64,000 nucleotides of DNA from Pelosinus sp. IPA-1 (GCF_030269905.1 NZ_BSVC01000006.1:186001-250000), one strand, 5' to 3'; positions 8,206-17,593 are shown, numbered from the stretch's first letter. Made by a program: numbers and translations. The notes: generated by a model not told the origin, from the sequence alone.

Positions 8206-9159
8206 ATGATACGATTTGAAAATATAGTGAAATCATATGGTGAAAAAACAGTACTAAAAAATCTTAATATTTCTATAAACAAAGGTGAATTTATTACATT
8301 GATTGGGTCATCAGGTTGCGGTAAAACAACGATACTAAAACTAATTAATGGATTGATTAAGCCTGATAGTGGAAAGGTTTGGATTGGTAATCGAGATCTT
8401 TCTACGCAAGACTTAATTGAAATGAGAAGAAATATTGGCTATGTAATTCAGAATGTAGGCTTATTTCCTCATTTTACGATTGGCGATAATATTAGCTATG
8501 TGTTAAAACTAAAGAAAGTTGATAAAGTAAATGCAAGGCAAAGGGTGGAAGTACTAATTAACCTTGTAGGCCTTGATAAGAGTTATCTACAGAAATATCC
8601 ATGGCAATTAAGTGGGGGGCAGAAGCAAAGGGTTGGCGTAGCGCGTGCCTTGGCCGCTGATCCAGAAATCATCTTAATGGATGAGCCCTTTGGTGCGGTG
8701 GATGAACTTACACGAAGGTCCTTGCAAGATGAGATACAAAATATACATAGGAAACTTGGTAAGACAATCGTGTTTGTAACTCATGATATTGAAGAAGCTA
8801 TCAAACTCGGCAATCGTATTGTCTTGCTGCATGAGGGGGAGATTGAACAGATTGGTACAAAAAAGGAATTAATTTTCTCCCCGAAAAACGATTTTGTTAG
8901 GAATTTCTTTGGTAACCGAAATTTTGTAGCGTATCTTAATACTACTAAGATAAAAGAAGTATTTAATCCTTTATCTAAGGAGGAGGCAAAGGATTATGAA
9001 GAAATGCCATATGCTTTTGCCGATGATACCCTTACTGAGGGTATAAAGATTATTTTTAATCAAGGAGTAAACAAAATCGCAGTTCGAGATGAAGATAATA
9101 AGGTGATCGGTGAGTTTGGTTTTAATTTTCTAAAGCAATGCAGTAAGAGTAGATGCTGA
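8206..9159 (+). CDS. Osmoprotectant ABC transporter ATP-binding protein, OpuCA-like
   Basis: A 317-residue ATPase with Walker A (GSSGCGKTT), signature LSGGQKQR, Walker B ([12 protein letters not shown]) and switch His (FVTHDIEEA). Residues from about 255 resemble a single CBS-type segment ([14 protein letters not shown]). Typical OpuCA proteins are about 60 residues longer and carry two CBS repeats that sense ionic strength. This one therefore appears C-terminally short, ending in a basic CSKSRC tail. It starts 4 bp after the binding-protein gene with a poor ribosome site, which suggests translational coupling. Confidence 0.88.
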   Translation: MIRFENIVKSYGEKTVLKNLNISINKGEFITLIGSSGCGKTTILKLINGLIKPDSGKVWIGNRDLSTQDLIEMRRNIGYVIQNVGLFPHFTIGDNISYVLKLKKVDKVNARQRVEVLINLVGLDKSYLQKYPWQLSGGQKQRVGVARALAADPEIILMDEPFGAVDELTRRSLQDEIQNIHRKLGKTIVFVTHDIEEAIKLGNRIVLLHEGEIEQIGTKKELIFSPKNDFVRNFFGNRNFVAYLNTTKIKEVFNPLSKEEAKDYEEMPYAFADDTLTEGIKIIFNQGVNKIAVRDEDNKVIGEFGFNFLKQCSKSRC

Positions 9160-9198
9160 TAAGATGCAATTAAGATAATAATGTTAGGAGTGCTAATT

Positions 9199-9633
9199 GT
9201 GGAAAAAAATATAGAATGGCTGAAAAAGAATTTGGCGACGATTTATGATCAAAACCCATATATTAATTTGTTGGATATTCAGATAAATACATTAAAAGAG
9301 GGGCAAGCAGAGCTTAGTATGCCAGTTCTTGCAGGCAAGCATACTAACTTATACAATATTGCCCATGGGGGAGCTCTGGCTTCATTAGCTGATACTGTAA
9401 TGGGCGTTGCATGCGCTACAACGGGAAAAAAGGTAGTTACCCTGGATCTGAATATGAATTTTATAAAAGGTGCAATACCTCAATCTGAAATTAAGGCTTA
9501 TGGAAAAGTTGTACATAATGGGAAAAATACAATGGTAGCAGAAGGTGAAATTTTTGATAGCGAAAAGCAACTACTTGTAAAATCGCGAGCTACTTTTTTC
9601 GTTACAGGTATGTTTGAAGAAGAAAAAGAATAG
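9199..9633 (+). CDS. PaaI-type hotdog thioesterase
   Basis: A 144-residue single hotdog-fold protein of the PaaI/YdiI type. The signature is NIAHGGALASLADTVMGVA, where HGG and the downstream Asp/Thr form the catalytic area, followed by VVTLDLNMNFIKGA. Such enzymes hydrolyse acyl- or aryl-CoA thioesters. The GTG at 9199 is preferred over ATG 9181 because TTAGGAG lies 8 bp before it. The gene sits 40 bp after the osmoprotectant operon and ends at a strong terminator. Its substrate is unknown. Confidence 0.85.
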   Translation: MEKNIEWLKKNLATIYDQNPYINLLDIQINTLKEGQAELSMPVLAGKHTNLYNIAHGGALASLADTVMGVACATTGKKVVTLDLNMNFIKGAIPQSEIKAYGKVVHNGKNTMVAEGEIFDSEKQLLVKSRATFFVTGMFEEEKE

Positions 9634-9640
9634 AAAAAAA

Positions 9641-9669
9641 GACGCCTATCTTTGTGATAGGCGTTTATT
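9641..9669 (+). terminator. Rho-independent terminator
   Basis: Stem GACGCCTATC/GATAGGCGTT with a TTTGT loop and a T-rich tail, directly after the thioesterase gene. Confidence 0.88.
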
Positions 9670-9697
9670 TGTTAAAATGTCTGAAATTCTCTTTACA

Positions 9698-9741
9698 AGA
9701 ACGTTTGTTTGCTTTAGTATAAAAATGCAAACTAATGTTCG
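9698..9741 (+). promoter_or_regulatory. Two LexA (DinR)-like boxes with an intervening -10-like TATAAA
   Basis: AGAAC-GTTT-GTTTG (9698-9711) and CAAAC-TAAT-GTTCG (9728-9741) resemble the Firmicute SOS box CGAAC-N4-GTTCG, the second with a single mismatch. They are centred 30 bp apart and flank TATAAA at about 9718. They precede the YdjM-like gene, whose E. coli relative is LexA-controlled. Confidence 0.5.
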
Positions 9742-9800
9742 TAATGTTTTCGCAACTACGCTAAACGATACTGCATAAGTCGTACTACACAATGAAATAG

Positions 9801-10139
9801 GTGATTATTTTCAATTGGGCGATACATATTATTATTGGTCTTTTTTTTAGCATGGAATTCGCCAATCAGCCAACGGATATTCTTTTTATCATGATTGGTA
9901 GTTTGTTGCCGGATATTGATCACCGCAGGTCGATGGTGGGTAGGTTGAATATCTTTGTGAGTTTTATGAGTCATCGAGGTTTTTGTCACACACTAGTAGG
10001 GTGCATTGTACTGTCTCTGCCTTTTTTATTGATTCAGGGCGCGGCGCCTTACGTTTTCTTAGGGGGAGTTTCTCATCTGTTTGGAGATCGGTTGCAATCT
10101 GCATATAGTTCAAAAATGTTTAGAATTAAAGGTTGGTAA
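9801..10139 (+). CDS. YdjM-like membrane-bound metal-dependent hydrolase (DUF457)
   Basis: A small membrane protein of 112 residues. Family motifs are LLPDIDHRRS, SHRGFCHTLVG and SHLFGDRLQ, whose His and Asp residues form the presumed metal site, and there are three hydrophobic helices. It begins at GTG 9801, since an in-frame stop sits just before. It is shorter than the usual 160-200 residues and the C-terminal part is reduced. Upstream LexA-like boxes suggest SOS control. The substrate of this family is not established. Confidence 0.7.
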   Translation: MIIFNWAIHIIIGLFFSMEFANQPTDILFIMIGSLLPDIDHRRSMVGRLNIFVSFMSHRGFCHTLVGCIVLSLPFLLIQGAAPYVFLGGVSHLFGDRLQSAYSSKMFRIKGW

Positions 10140-10151
10140 AATCATAAATTT

Positions 10152-10337
10152 TTATTGAGGAAATAGGATACTATAAATAAGTATAATTGCAATAGCTAGT
10201 CCAGAAATGGAAAATAAAATTGCCTTTTTAGTTTGATGCTGCTGATAGTTATAAAATCCGACCCAAAGCAGGGTGAGAGACAATAATAGTCCACCTAACA
10301 TGGAAGAGTAATAAATTAATGTTTCCAATATAAACAT
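10152..10337 (-). CDS. Small membrane protein, about 60 residues
   Basis: Two hydrophobic helices (about residues 8-28 and 38-58) are separated by a polar loop NYQQHQTKK; a two-helix hairpin topology is likely. GGAAAGG directly abuts the ATG at 10337, so the TTG three codons later, which is better spaced, could be the real start. It converges with the YdjM-like gene. No family recognised. Confidence 0.55.
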   Translation of the reverse strand: MFILETLIYYSSMLGGLLLSLTLLWVGFYNYQQHQTKKAILFSISGLAIAIILIYSILFPQ

Positions 10338-10544
10338 CCTTTCCGTACTAATATAGGAATTATGTATACGTGCATCTATTATTTTCTCATTTTACACTGT
10401 TAGCGTCAATCTTTTAATCAATATTGCATATAGTATTGTCGTGGAGTTTCTATCGATACTTGCTAAAAATATGCATATTGCAGGACGTTTTTCCAGTTAT
10501 AACGAATATCTATAGAAATGAAATTTTTGAAAAGAGGTAATGGC

Positions 10545-13469
10545 ATGGATTTGATAAAAGGAAATTTGTATAACGGCTTTCGTTTAGAAGAAGAAAAGAA
10601 GCTTGATGATATAAATTCGCTAGCCAGGACGTTTTATCACGAAAAAAGTGGCGCGCGGTTATTATACTTGCAAAATGATGATGACAATAAAGTGTTTTCA
10701 ATTACATTTCGTACCCCGCCAGAGGACAGTACTGGGGTTGCTCATATAATTGAGCATTCTGTACTGTGTGGATCTCGTAAATTTCCCCTGAAAGAACCAT
10801 TTGTGGAATTAATAAAAGGTTCTTTAAATACGTATCTAAATGCAATGACTTTTCCCGATAAGACTATGTATCCCGTCGCTAGCCGTAACGCCAAAGATTT
10901 TCGCAATTTAATGGATGTGTATATGGATGCCGTATTTTATCCAAACATATACAAAACTCCAGAAACTTTAATGCAGGAGGGGTGGCATTACGAACTAGAG
11001 GATAAAGATGGCGAAGTAACTTATAAGGGCGTTGTCTATAACGAGATGAAAGGTGTTTTTTCCTCGCCTGATGCCATTTTAGAAAAGAAAAATTTTGAAT
11101 CCTTGTTTCCTGATACAGCCTATGGAGTGGAATCAGGTGGTGATCCTGAGTTCATTCCTGAACTAACACAAGAGAAATTCATTAATTTTCATAAAAAGTA
11201 TTATCATCCATCCAATGGCTATATCTTTTTATATGGTGATCTGGACATTCTTGATAATCTTAAATTTATTGATGAAGCCTATTTGCAAAACTTTGAAAAG
11301 ATCCAAGTCGATTCTGAGATTGCAATGCAGAGTGCTTTTCCTCAAAGGGTGGAAAAAGTTTTTGAGTATTCTATTGCCCCTAGTGAAACTACTGAAGATA
11401 AAACATTCATTAGTAGGAACTTTGTCTTAGGGAAAGCAACGAATTCTGAAATAAGCCTAGCTTTTCAAGTATTAGAGTATTTGCTTTTAGAAACTCCAGC
11501 AGCTCCCCTGAGAAATGCGTTAATCGAAGCGGGATTAGGGAAAGATGTAGTAGGGAATTTTGTCAAAAGCATTTTGCAGCCTACATTCGGCATTGTTGTC
11601 ACTGGTACAAATGAGCAGGAAAAAGAGAAATTCATTCAAGTTGTAGATGAAGAATTAAAACGGTTAGTAACTGAGGGAATTGATAAGAAGCTGATTGAGG
11701 CATGTATCAATATTTTCGAATTTACCTTACGTGAAGCGAATTATGGTTCTCGTCCAAAAGGACTCGTCTACAATATAAAATGCATGGACAGTTGGTTATA
11801 CGATGCAAGTCCTTTCCTGCTATTAGGATACAAGCAAGACTTGGAAAAAATAAAATCAGCTTTAAAAACCAATTATTTTGAACAAATGATTGAAAAATAT
11901 CTACTGAATAATACCCATCAATCTGTGGTGGTTTTAAAGCCAAAACCAGGATTATCAGAGGAAAAAGATGAAGAGGTGCGTAAACAGTTAGCTGCATATA
12001 AAGCGTCTTTATCAGCAGAAGAAATAGATAAACTGGTAAAACAAACACTTAGATTAAAAGAACTGCAGCAAACCCCAGATTCGCCAGAAGCGCTAACTAC
12101 CATCCCATTACTAACACTGCAAGATATCGAAAAAAAGGCAGAAAAATTAATACTAATTGAAAAAGAAGAGTTAGGGGTACCTATTTTACTTCACCCTCTT
12201 CAAACGAATGGTATTGCTTACGTGAATATGTACTTTGATACACACCGTGTACCGCAAGAATGTTTGCCGTATGTATATCTTCTAGCAGAAGTGCTGGCAA
12301 AAATTTCTACAGAAAAGTATGATTACACAGAGTTGTCAAACGAGATTGATAGTAATACAGGTGGTATCGTTTTTGATGTGGCAGTATATACGGAAGATGC
12401 AAATGATTCTAAGTACGTACCTAAATTTTTAGTCAAAGGAAAATCTCTGGTAGAAAAGTTACCTCAACTTGTAAACTTGATTGAACAAATAATTGCCCAT
12501 AGCCGTTTTGAGAACGATAAACGTATGAAGGAACTGATTCAAGAGATTAAATCAAATTGGGATATGAACTTATTCCGTCGTGGTCAGCAACTTGCCACGA
12601 ATCGAGTACTTTCCTATTTCTCACCCATTGCAAAATATAATGAAGTGGGAATGTTAGCGTTTTATGAGTTCATGGCTAGTTTAGAAAAAGAATTTACGGA
12701 TCGATCTGAAGAAATCTATGGAAACCTTATGAAAGTGGCTAACTTGATTTTTAATAAGGAAAGTTTGCTGGTAAGTGTGACAGTAGAGGAAGAAAACTAT
12801 CCTAAATTCCAAGATGCTTTTAAAAGCTTTTATTCTTGTCTCCCATCGACAACTGAAAAACCTGTCCAATATAGTTTTGAAACTAAGCAGCAAAATGAAG
12901 GATTGATGACATCTGGAAAGGTGCAATATGTCGTAAAAGGGGCTAACTTCCGTAAACTAGGGTACTCTTATCATGGAAGCTTAAAAGTACTAGAAACCAT
13001 TCTGCGTTATGATTATTTATGGACTCGGGTCCGGGTTCAAGGGGGAGCCTATGGTGGCTTTGCGAGATTTGAGCGTAATGGAAATATGGTACTCGGTTCT
13101 TATCGAGATCCTAATTTAAAAGAAACTTTGGCGGTCTATGATGAGACAGCAGCATACCTTCAGAGCTTCTCTGCAGATCAACGAGAAATGACCAAATATG
13201 TGATTGGTACCATGAGTCAATTGGATACACCTTTGACTTCGTCCCAAAGAGGGGAACGTGCAACGAATCATTATATTCGCAAAATTTCCCAAGACATGAT
13301 CCAAAAAGAGCGGGATGAAATTTTGTCCACAAAGCAGGAAGATATTTGTAAATTGGCTGCTTTAATGGATGATGCTATGAAAGAGAATCATCTTTGTGTA
13401 TTAGGAAATGAACAAAAAATAAAAGAGAATAGTAATACTTTTCAGCATATAACCAACATTCTAAAATGA
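10545..13469 (+). CDS. M16C-family zinc metallopeptidase (PreP/Cym1-like, insulinase superfamily)
   Basis: A 974-residue cytoplasmic peptidase. The inverted zinc motif HxxEH is HIIEH (H67, E70, H71), within the M16C signature GVAHIIEHSVLCGSRKFPLKEPF. The third ligand region is YNEMKGVFSSP. A peptidase M16C-associated domain follows in the middle and a second inactive M16-like half lies at the C-terminus, which includes RVQGGAYGG. The family closes around short unfolded peptides and degrades them. ATG 10545 has AAAGAGG 9 bp upstream, while ATG 10518 has none. It stands alone and ends at a strong terminator. Confidence 0.92.
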   Translation: MDLIKGNLYNGFRLEEEKKLDDINSLARTFYHEKSGARLLYLQNDDDNKVFSITFRTPPEDSTGVAHIIEHSVLCGSRKFPLKEPFVELIKGSLNTYLNAMTFPDKTMYPVASRNAKDFRNLMDVYMDAVFYPNIYKTPETLMQEGWHYELEDKDGEVTYKGVVYNEMKGVFSSPDAILEKKNFESLFPDTAYGVESGGDPEFIPELTQEKFINFHKKYYHPSNGYIFLYGDLDILDNLKFIDEAYLQNFEKIQVDSEIAMQSAFPQRVEKVFEYSIAPSETTEDKTFISRNFVLGKATNSEISLAFQVLEYLLLETPAAPLRNALIEAGLGKDVVGNFVKSILQPTFGIVVTGTNEQEKEKFIQVVDEELKRLVTEGIDKKLIEACINIFEFTLREANYGSRPKGLVYNIKCMDSWLYDASPFLLLGYKQDLEKIKSALKTNYFEQMIEKYLLNNTHQSVVVLKPKPGLSEEKDEEVRKQLAAYKASLSAEEIDKLVKQTLRLKELQQTPDSPEALTTIPLLTLQDIEKKAEKLILIEKEELGVPILLHPLQTNGIAYVNMYFDTHRVPQECLPYVYLLAEVLAKISTEKYDYTELSNEIDSNTGGIVFDVAVYTEDANDSKYVPKFLVKGKSLVEKLPQLVNLIEQIIAHSRFENDKRMKELIQEIKSNWDMNLFRRGQQLATNRVLSYFSPIAKYNEVGMLAFYEFMASLEKEFTDRSEEIYGNLMKVANLIFNKESLLVSVTVEEENYPKFQDAFKSFYSCLPSTTEKPVQYSFETKQQNEGLMTSGKVQYVVKGANFRKLGYSYHGSLKVLETILRYDYLWTRVRVQGGAYGGFARFERNGNMVLGSYRDPNLKETLAVYDETAAYLQSFSADQREMTKYVIGTMSQLDTPLTSSQRGERATNHYIRKISQDMIQKERDEILSTKQEDICKLAALMDDAMKENHLCVLGNEQKIKENSNTFQHITNILK

Positions 13470-13502
13470 CCTAAAGAAGCTACTATTTCCTTAAATGGGG
13501 AA

Positions 13503-13543
13503 AAAATTAAGAGGGTGGTTATAAACCACCCTCTTAATTTTAC
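13503..13543. terminator. Bidirectional Rho-independent terminator
   Basis: A long perfect stem (AATTAAGAGGGTGGTT and its complement) with a 3-nt loop. It is A-rich on the left and T-rich on the right, so it can serve both the M16C gene and the converging 33-residue gene. Confidence 0.9.
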
Positions 13544-13641
13544 TTCTTTTCGTTTTTGTTTTTAGGGCAAATTTCTTTAGCAAATTCAGCAGAAGCTTTT
13601 TTGGATTTTTCTTTGTTGCCCTGATTTTGACGTTTTTCCAT
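13540..13641 (-). CDS. Small basic protein, 33 residues
   Basis: On the reverse strand, ATG at 13641 follows a near-perfect GAGGAGGTGAT ribosome site. The frame encodes a 33-residue lysine-rich peptide (MEKRQNQGNKEKSKKASAEF, then AKEICPKNKNEKK) and stops at 13540 within the shared terminator. It is strongly charged with one Cys and no membrane segment. The strength of the ribosome site is the main evidence that it is real. No known family is recognised; a small acid-soluble or nucleic-acid-binding role would be a guess. Confidence 0.6.
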   Translation of the reverse strand: MEKRQNQGNKEKSKKASAEFAKEICPKNKNEKK

Positions 13642-13773
13642 AATATCACCTCCTCGCTACTGTCGGATTAGAATGTACATGTAGAAAACAGGATCTTTCA
13701 ATATTTTTGCCAAAAATAAAAATTATATGAAATATTATCAAAAAAATAAAATAGCATATTTGGAGGACTAATT

Positions 13774-15120
13774 TTGTTGGAGAAGATGATTTATATACTG
13801 CTTGGGCTCAATGCAATTATGATTTTCCTTATTATTATGATCATGATGCGTAGCGGGAAGAATCAGCAGAAAGACTTTTTAGTGAATTTTGCAGCCATAG
13901 AAAAAGCCATCGAAAGAGTAGAACGTACCGTTAATGATGAGATGGCGAAGAATCGTGGCGAGAATGGATTTAGTGCTAGAGCCTTACGAGAAGAAGTAGG
14001 CAATACATTAACCAAATTTACTGAGTCTGTTCTAAAAAGAATGAATGAAAATACAGCAGCGCAGCTTGCTCAATTAGAAACTTTCGCGCAACAATTGCAG
14101 GGGCTAACCCAAATGAATGAACAAAAACTAGAACGGATGCGTGAAACAGTAGAAAAACAATTACATATGCTTCGTGAGGATAATGGAAATAAACTTGAAG
14201 AAATGAGAAAAACGGTAGACGAAAAGTTGAATCAAACGTTAGAAAAAAGGCTAGGAGAAAGCTTTAAACTCGTTAGTGAAAGACTGGAATTGGTGCATAG
14301 GGGCCTAGGGGAAATGCAGACACTTGCTTCTGGTGTAGGAGATTTAAAACGAGTATTATCAAATGTAAAAACCAGGGGTATATGGGGTGAGATTCAACTT
14401 GAGAATCTACTAGAACAAATACTAACGATAGAGCAATATGCAAAAAATGTTGCTACGAAACCTGGGAGTAATGATCGAGTAGAGTTTGCCATAAAACTGC
14501 CTGGTCGGGATACAGAAGAGAGTATCGTATGGTTACCGATTGATGCAAAATTCCCACAAGAGGATTACCAACGTTTGTTAGAAGCCCAAGACCAAGCCGA
14601 TGCCCCTTTAGCAGAAGAGGCGGCAAAGGCGTTAGAAACAAGAATTAAGGGAGAAGCAAAAGATATCTCTACTAAGTACATCAGTGTACCTCATACCACG
14701 GAATTCGCTATTTTATTTTTGCCAATTGAAGGACTGTATGCAGAAGTGTTACGCCGTCCAGGATTGTGTGATAACATAATGAGAAATTACAAAATCCTTA
14801 TTGCTGGTCCTACTACACTTTCAGCACTATTGAATAGCTTGCAGATGGGTTTTAGAACCTTAGCTGTTGAAAAACGTAGTTCTGAGGTATGGTCGTTACT
14901 CGGAGTAGTGAAGACAGAGTTTGGTAAATTCGGTGACTTGTTGGATAAGACGCATAAGAAGCTGCAAGAAGCTAGTAACTCTATTGATATAGCTGCTCGG
15001 AAGTCTCGTAATATTGAGAGAAAGCTTAAGAATGTACAAGAGTTACCGCAAGAAGAAACCTTTAATTTATTAGATGTAGCAAGTAGTGCAGAAATAGCAG
15101 CAACAGTAGAAGAGGAATAA
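13774..15120 (+). CDS. rmuC: RmuC-family DNA recombination protein
   Basis: A 448-residue protein. An N-terminal membrane anchor (residues 4-24, IYILLGLNAIMIFLIIMIMM) is followed by a long coiled coil (about 30-175). The RmuC domain then shows VKTRGIWGEIQLENLLEQIL, WLPIDAKFPQEDYQRL and ILIAGPTTLSALLNSLQMGF, a restriction-endonuclease-like fold. RmuC limits rearrangements at inverted repeats in E. coli. Translation starts at a tandem TTG-TTG with GGAGGA 7 bp upstream. The gene is monocistronic and followed by a large hairpin. Confidence 0.92.
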   Translation: MLEKMIYILLGLNAIMIFLIIMIMMRSGKNQQKDFLVNFAAIEKAIERVERTVNDEMAKNRGENGFSARALREEVGNTLTKFTESVLKRMNENTAAQLAQLETFAQQLQGLTQMNEQKLERMRETVEKQLHMLREDNGNKLEEMRKTVDEKLNQTLEKRLGESFKLVSERLELVHRGLGEMQTLASGVGDLKRVLSNVKTRGIWGEIQLENLLEQILTIEQYAKNVATKPGSNDRVEFAIKLPGRDTEESIVWLPIDAKFPQEDYQRLLEAQDQADAPLAEEAAKALETRIKGEAKDISTKYISVPHTTEFAILFLPIEGLYAEVLRRPGLCDNIMRNYKILIAGPTTLSALLNSLQMGFRTLAVEKRSSEVWSLLGVVKTEFGKFGDLLDKTHKKLQEASNSIDIAARKSRNIERKLKNVQELPQEETFNLLDVASSAEIAATVEEE

Positions 15121-15130
15121 AAATTTGCAA

Positions 15131-15198
15131 CCTGTATGTAAGCGCCCAAAATTCAGCAGTAGAATGCTGGCTTTTGGGCACTTACATACAGGTTTTTG
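15131..15198 (+). terminator. Large hairpin terminator after rmuC
   Basis: CCTGTATGTAAG pairs with CTTACATACAGG, with an inner GCCCAAAA/TTTTGGGC stem and then TTTTT. The inner arms also resemble half-sites of the GCCCAAAA element discussed for the lysine operons. Confidence 0.85.
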
Positions 15199-15218
15199 TT
15201 TCTAAAATAAAATAGCCC

Positions 15219-15232
15219 GCCCAAAAATGGGC
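15219..15232 (+). promoter_or_regulatory. Putative upstream activator site for lysine operon 1
   Basis: GCCCAAAAATGGGC is a 14-bp palindrome with GCCC/GGGC arms. It begins 78 bp before the sigma-54 promoter. A close copy, GCCCAAAAATAGTC, lies 77 bp before the promoter of operon 2. It is the likely target of the Fis-type domain of the activator encoded in operon 1. Confidence 0.6.
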
Positions 15233-15296
15233 AAGTTGGTGAATGACTTTAAAAATATAATGGTAAAAGTGCTGATTTAATAGATATATTGTGAGA

Positions 15297-15312
15297 TGGA
15301 ACGGAATTTGCA
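15297..15312 (+). promoter_or_regulatory. Sigma-54 promoter of lysine operon 1
   Basis: TGGAACGGAATTTGCA has the invariant GG and GC with exactly 10 bp between them and matches TGGCACG-N4-TTGCA with one mismatch. It lies 175 bp before kdd. The remaining 15313-15486 holds a long leader without another recognised element. Confidence 0.75.
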
Positions 15313-15486
15313 TAATAATCCTATTGTTAGAGAAGCGAAGTCTCTTAGCATGAGAAAGTCTTTTATTTGGATATTGGGGGTGAGGTATTGTGGGGTGAAC
15401 ACAGTCGGATTAGTTTAGTGATGGGAAGATGTAAAAATCAAAAGGATTATATTTGAAATTATAGAATATATTGGGGGTAGATTGTT

Positions 15487-16527
15487 ATGACAAAAGTTGG
15501 TTGCGAGTATGGAACGCATCGCGTATTAGAACCTCAAGGAGTTTTACCTCAGCCAGCATGGAGAATTGATAATATGATGGAAATCTACGATAATGAGCTG
15601 TTGATTGAAGTAGATACGTTGAATATTGATGCAGCTAGTTTTACGCAAATCAAGAAAGAAGCCAATAAAGATCTGGAAGTAATGGAAAGAATTATGCTTG
15701 AAATGGTGGAAAAACGGGGCAAACATCATAATCCGGTTACTGGCTCCGGAGGAATGCTGATGGGTACTGTTACTAAAATTGGCCCTGCTTGGGCTGGTAA
15801 AACTCCGGTAAAAGTAGGTGACAGGATTGTTACCTTAGTGTCTTTATCATTGACTCCTTTAAAAATTCATAAAATTAAAAAAATTCACTTAGAAAAAGAG
15901 CAAGTAGAAGTAGAGGCTCAGGCAATTTTGTTTAGCAGCGGCATTTATGCCGTACTGCCTTCAGATATGTCACCATCTTTGGCGTTAGCTGTATTGGATG
16001 TAGCGGGGGCACCAGCGCAAACTGCCCACCTTGTGCGTCCAGGACAAAGCGTACTCATTATTGGTGGAGGTGGTAAATCGGGAATGCTATGTCTCTATGA
16101 GGCTAAGAAGAGAGCCGGCGTAACAGGTAAAGTCATTGGTCTAGGTTCAAGCAAAGGTAGTTGTGACAGAATGCAGCAATTAGGGTATGCAGATGAAGTT
16201 CTTCAAGTGGATGCGACTGATCCTATTAAAATTATGAAAGCTGTATCGGAGGCTACAAATGGCCAGATGGTGGATGTCACCATAAATTGTGTTAATATAC
16301 CCGGTACAGAAATGGGCTCGATTATGGCGACAAAAGATGGGGGTACGGTATATTTCTTTAGTATGGCTACCAGCTTTACAGGCGCGGCTCTTGGGGCTGA
16401 GGGAATAGGCAAGGATGTGACCATGTTGATTGGCAATGGGTATTGTCGGAATCACGCGGTGGTTGCATTAGAAACAGTCAGAGAAAGTCCGATTCTTTGG
16501 AAAATATTCCAAGAACTTTACGCATAA
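15487..16527 (+). CDS. kdd: L-erythro-3,5-diaminohexanoate dehydrogenase
   Basis: A 346-residue NAD(P)-dependent dehydrogenase that oxidatively deaminates 3,5-diaminohexanoate to 5-amino-3-oxohexanoate in lysine fermentation. The N-terminus GCEYGTHRVLEPQGVLPQPA and the Rossmann dinucleotide motif (VLIIGGGGKSGMLC, about residues 186-200) are typical of Kdd. It is the first gene of operon 1, behind a sigma-54 promoter. The pathway neighbours kamD, kamE, kal and kce leave little doubt about the role. Confidence 0.93.
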   Translation: MTKVGCEYGTHRVLEPQGVLPQPAWRIDNMMEIYDNELLIEVDTLNIDAASFTQIKKEANKDLEVMERIMLEMVEKRGKHHNPVTGSGGMLMGTVTKIGPAWAGKTPVKVGDRIVTLVSLSLTPLKIHKIKKIHLEKEQVEVEAQAILFSSGIYAVLPSDMSPSLALAVLDVAGAPAQTAHLVRPGQSVLIIGGGGKSGMLCLYEAKKRAGVTGKVIGLGSSKGSCDRMQQLGYADEVLQVDATDPIKIMKAVSEATNGQMVDVTINCVNIPGTEMGSIMATKDGGTVYFFSMATSFTGAALGAEGIGKDVTMLIGNGYCRNHAVVALETVRESPILWKIFQELYA

Positions 16528-16532
16528 AAGAA

Positions 16533-17549
16533 ATGTTAACTTGGAGTGATTTTTGTGGAGTACCTCCCTCAGTTGTAACAATTGTCGGCATGGCCAAAAA
16601 TGTAGGGAAGACTGTAACTTTAAATTATATACAAAGGGTTTTATATCATCAGGGGTTGATCTTAGGCTTGACTTCAATCGGACGGGATGGAGAAAGCTTT
16701 GATGCTTTGACAAACATATCTAAACCCTCAATTGTTGTGCAGCCTCAAGCAATTGTGGCTACTGCTGAGAAAGTAGTTGCCAATCCGAATCTATGGGATT
16801 ATCTGCAAAAAACAGATATAGTGACCCCACTTGGCAATGTAGTCATTCTTAGGGCAAAAGCTGTAAGTAAGGTTGTTTTAGCTGGGCCAAGTAAAAATCA
16901 AGAAGTAAAAAGGCTACTACAGTATTTATCTGGTTTTGGAACGAATTGCATACTAATTGATGGTGCTTTTGATCGGCAGAGTTCAGCTGATCCCTTGGTT
17001 AGCAATCAAGTAGTGTTGGCTAGTGGGGCAACTTTGAGTCGTGATTTGGAGCAATTAATATATATAACTAAGAGTCGAGTGGAACAATTGATGTTACCTA
17101 AGTGTGATGATTTTTACCTTACGTTATGTAAGCAATCTAAGTCTAAAGTGGTGTTGGTTGGTAATAGTGGGTTGCGTGAAATAGTTGCAGATACTTCTCT
17201 TTTAAGCACGACAGAGTGGGCAAAATTGCTTTGTGACGATTGCTCTGTCGTGCTTATCAAAGGGGCAGTAGGGGATGGTTTAGCGCATGCTTTACTAGAA
17301 AAACGGCATACTCCAGCTGTAATTGTTCAAGACGGCAGTAAAATTTTTATCACGCCATTTCTGTGGAGGCAGCTTAAAGTCCGAAATGTAAAGTTTCAGG
17401 TTGTGCAGCCTATTTCTTTGCTGGGAGTAACCATCAATCCATCCTATCCAGGAGGAAATGGCTTTGACCCAGATGTTTTGCTTCAAGGGATGGGCAAGGC
17501 ATTAGCACCTTTGCCGATAATTGATGTGGTGCGTGAGGTGAAATTTTAG
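16533..17549 (+). CDS. kamB: KamB-like P-loop protein, probable lysine 5,6-aminomutase reactivase subunit
   Basis: A 338-residue protein with a Walker A-like loop near the N-terminus (VGMAKNVGKT) and a possible Walker B region (NCILIDGAFDR). Proteins of this type lie in lysine fermentation clusters and are annotated as KamB, thought to help reactivate the B12-dependent KamDE mutase. The usual partner KamC, a MutS-like ATPase, is not in the window. The start is ATG 16533, 5 bp after kdd. The longer frame that overlaps kdd is unlikely. The role is inferred from context. Confidence 0.65.
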   Translation: MLTWSDFCGVPPSVVTIVGMAKNVGKTVTLNYIQRVLYHQGLILGLTSIGRDGESFDALTNISKPSIVVQPQAIVATAEKVVANPNLWDYLQKTDIVTPLGNVVILRAKAVSKVVLAGPSKNQEVKRLLQYLSGFGTNCILIDGAFDRQSSADPLVSNQVVLASGATLSRDLEQLIYITKSRVEQLMLPKCDDFYLTLCKQSKSKVVLVGNSGLREIVADTSLLSTTEWAKLLCDDCSVVLIKGAVGDGLAHALLEKRHTPAVIVQDGSKIFITPFLWRQLKVRNVKFQVVQPISLLGVTINPSYPGGNGFDPDVLLQGMGKALAPLPIIDVVREVKF

Positions 17550-17593
17550 TGGAGTGTTTTGAAAGAGGCTTTTAGGTATTGGGGGGAAGTAGA

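Noticed and set aside
15200-15486. Possible lysine riboswitch (L box) before kdd
   Set aside because: The conserved L-box cores and multi-helix layout are not seen; a sigma-54 promoter and dyad explain the region better.
16443-16532. Extension of the KamB-like frame back into kdd
   Set aside because: It would overlap kdd by 85 bp and encode a sequence with no family match; ATG 16533 just after the kdd stop is more plausible.
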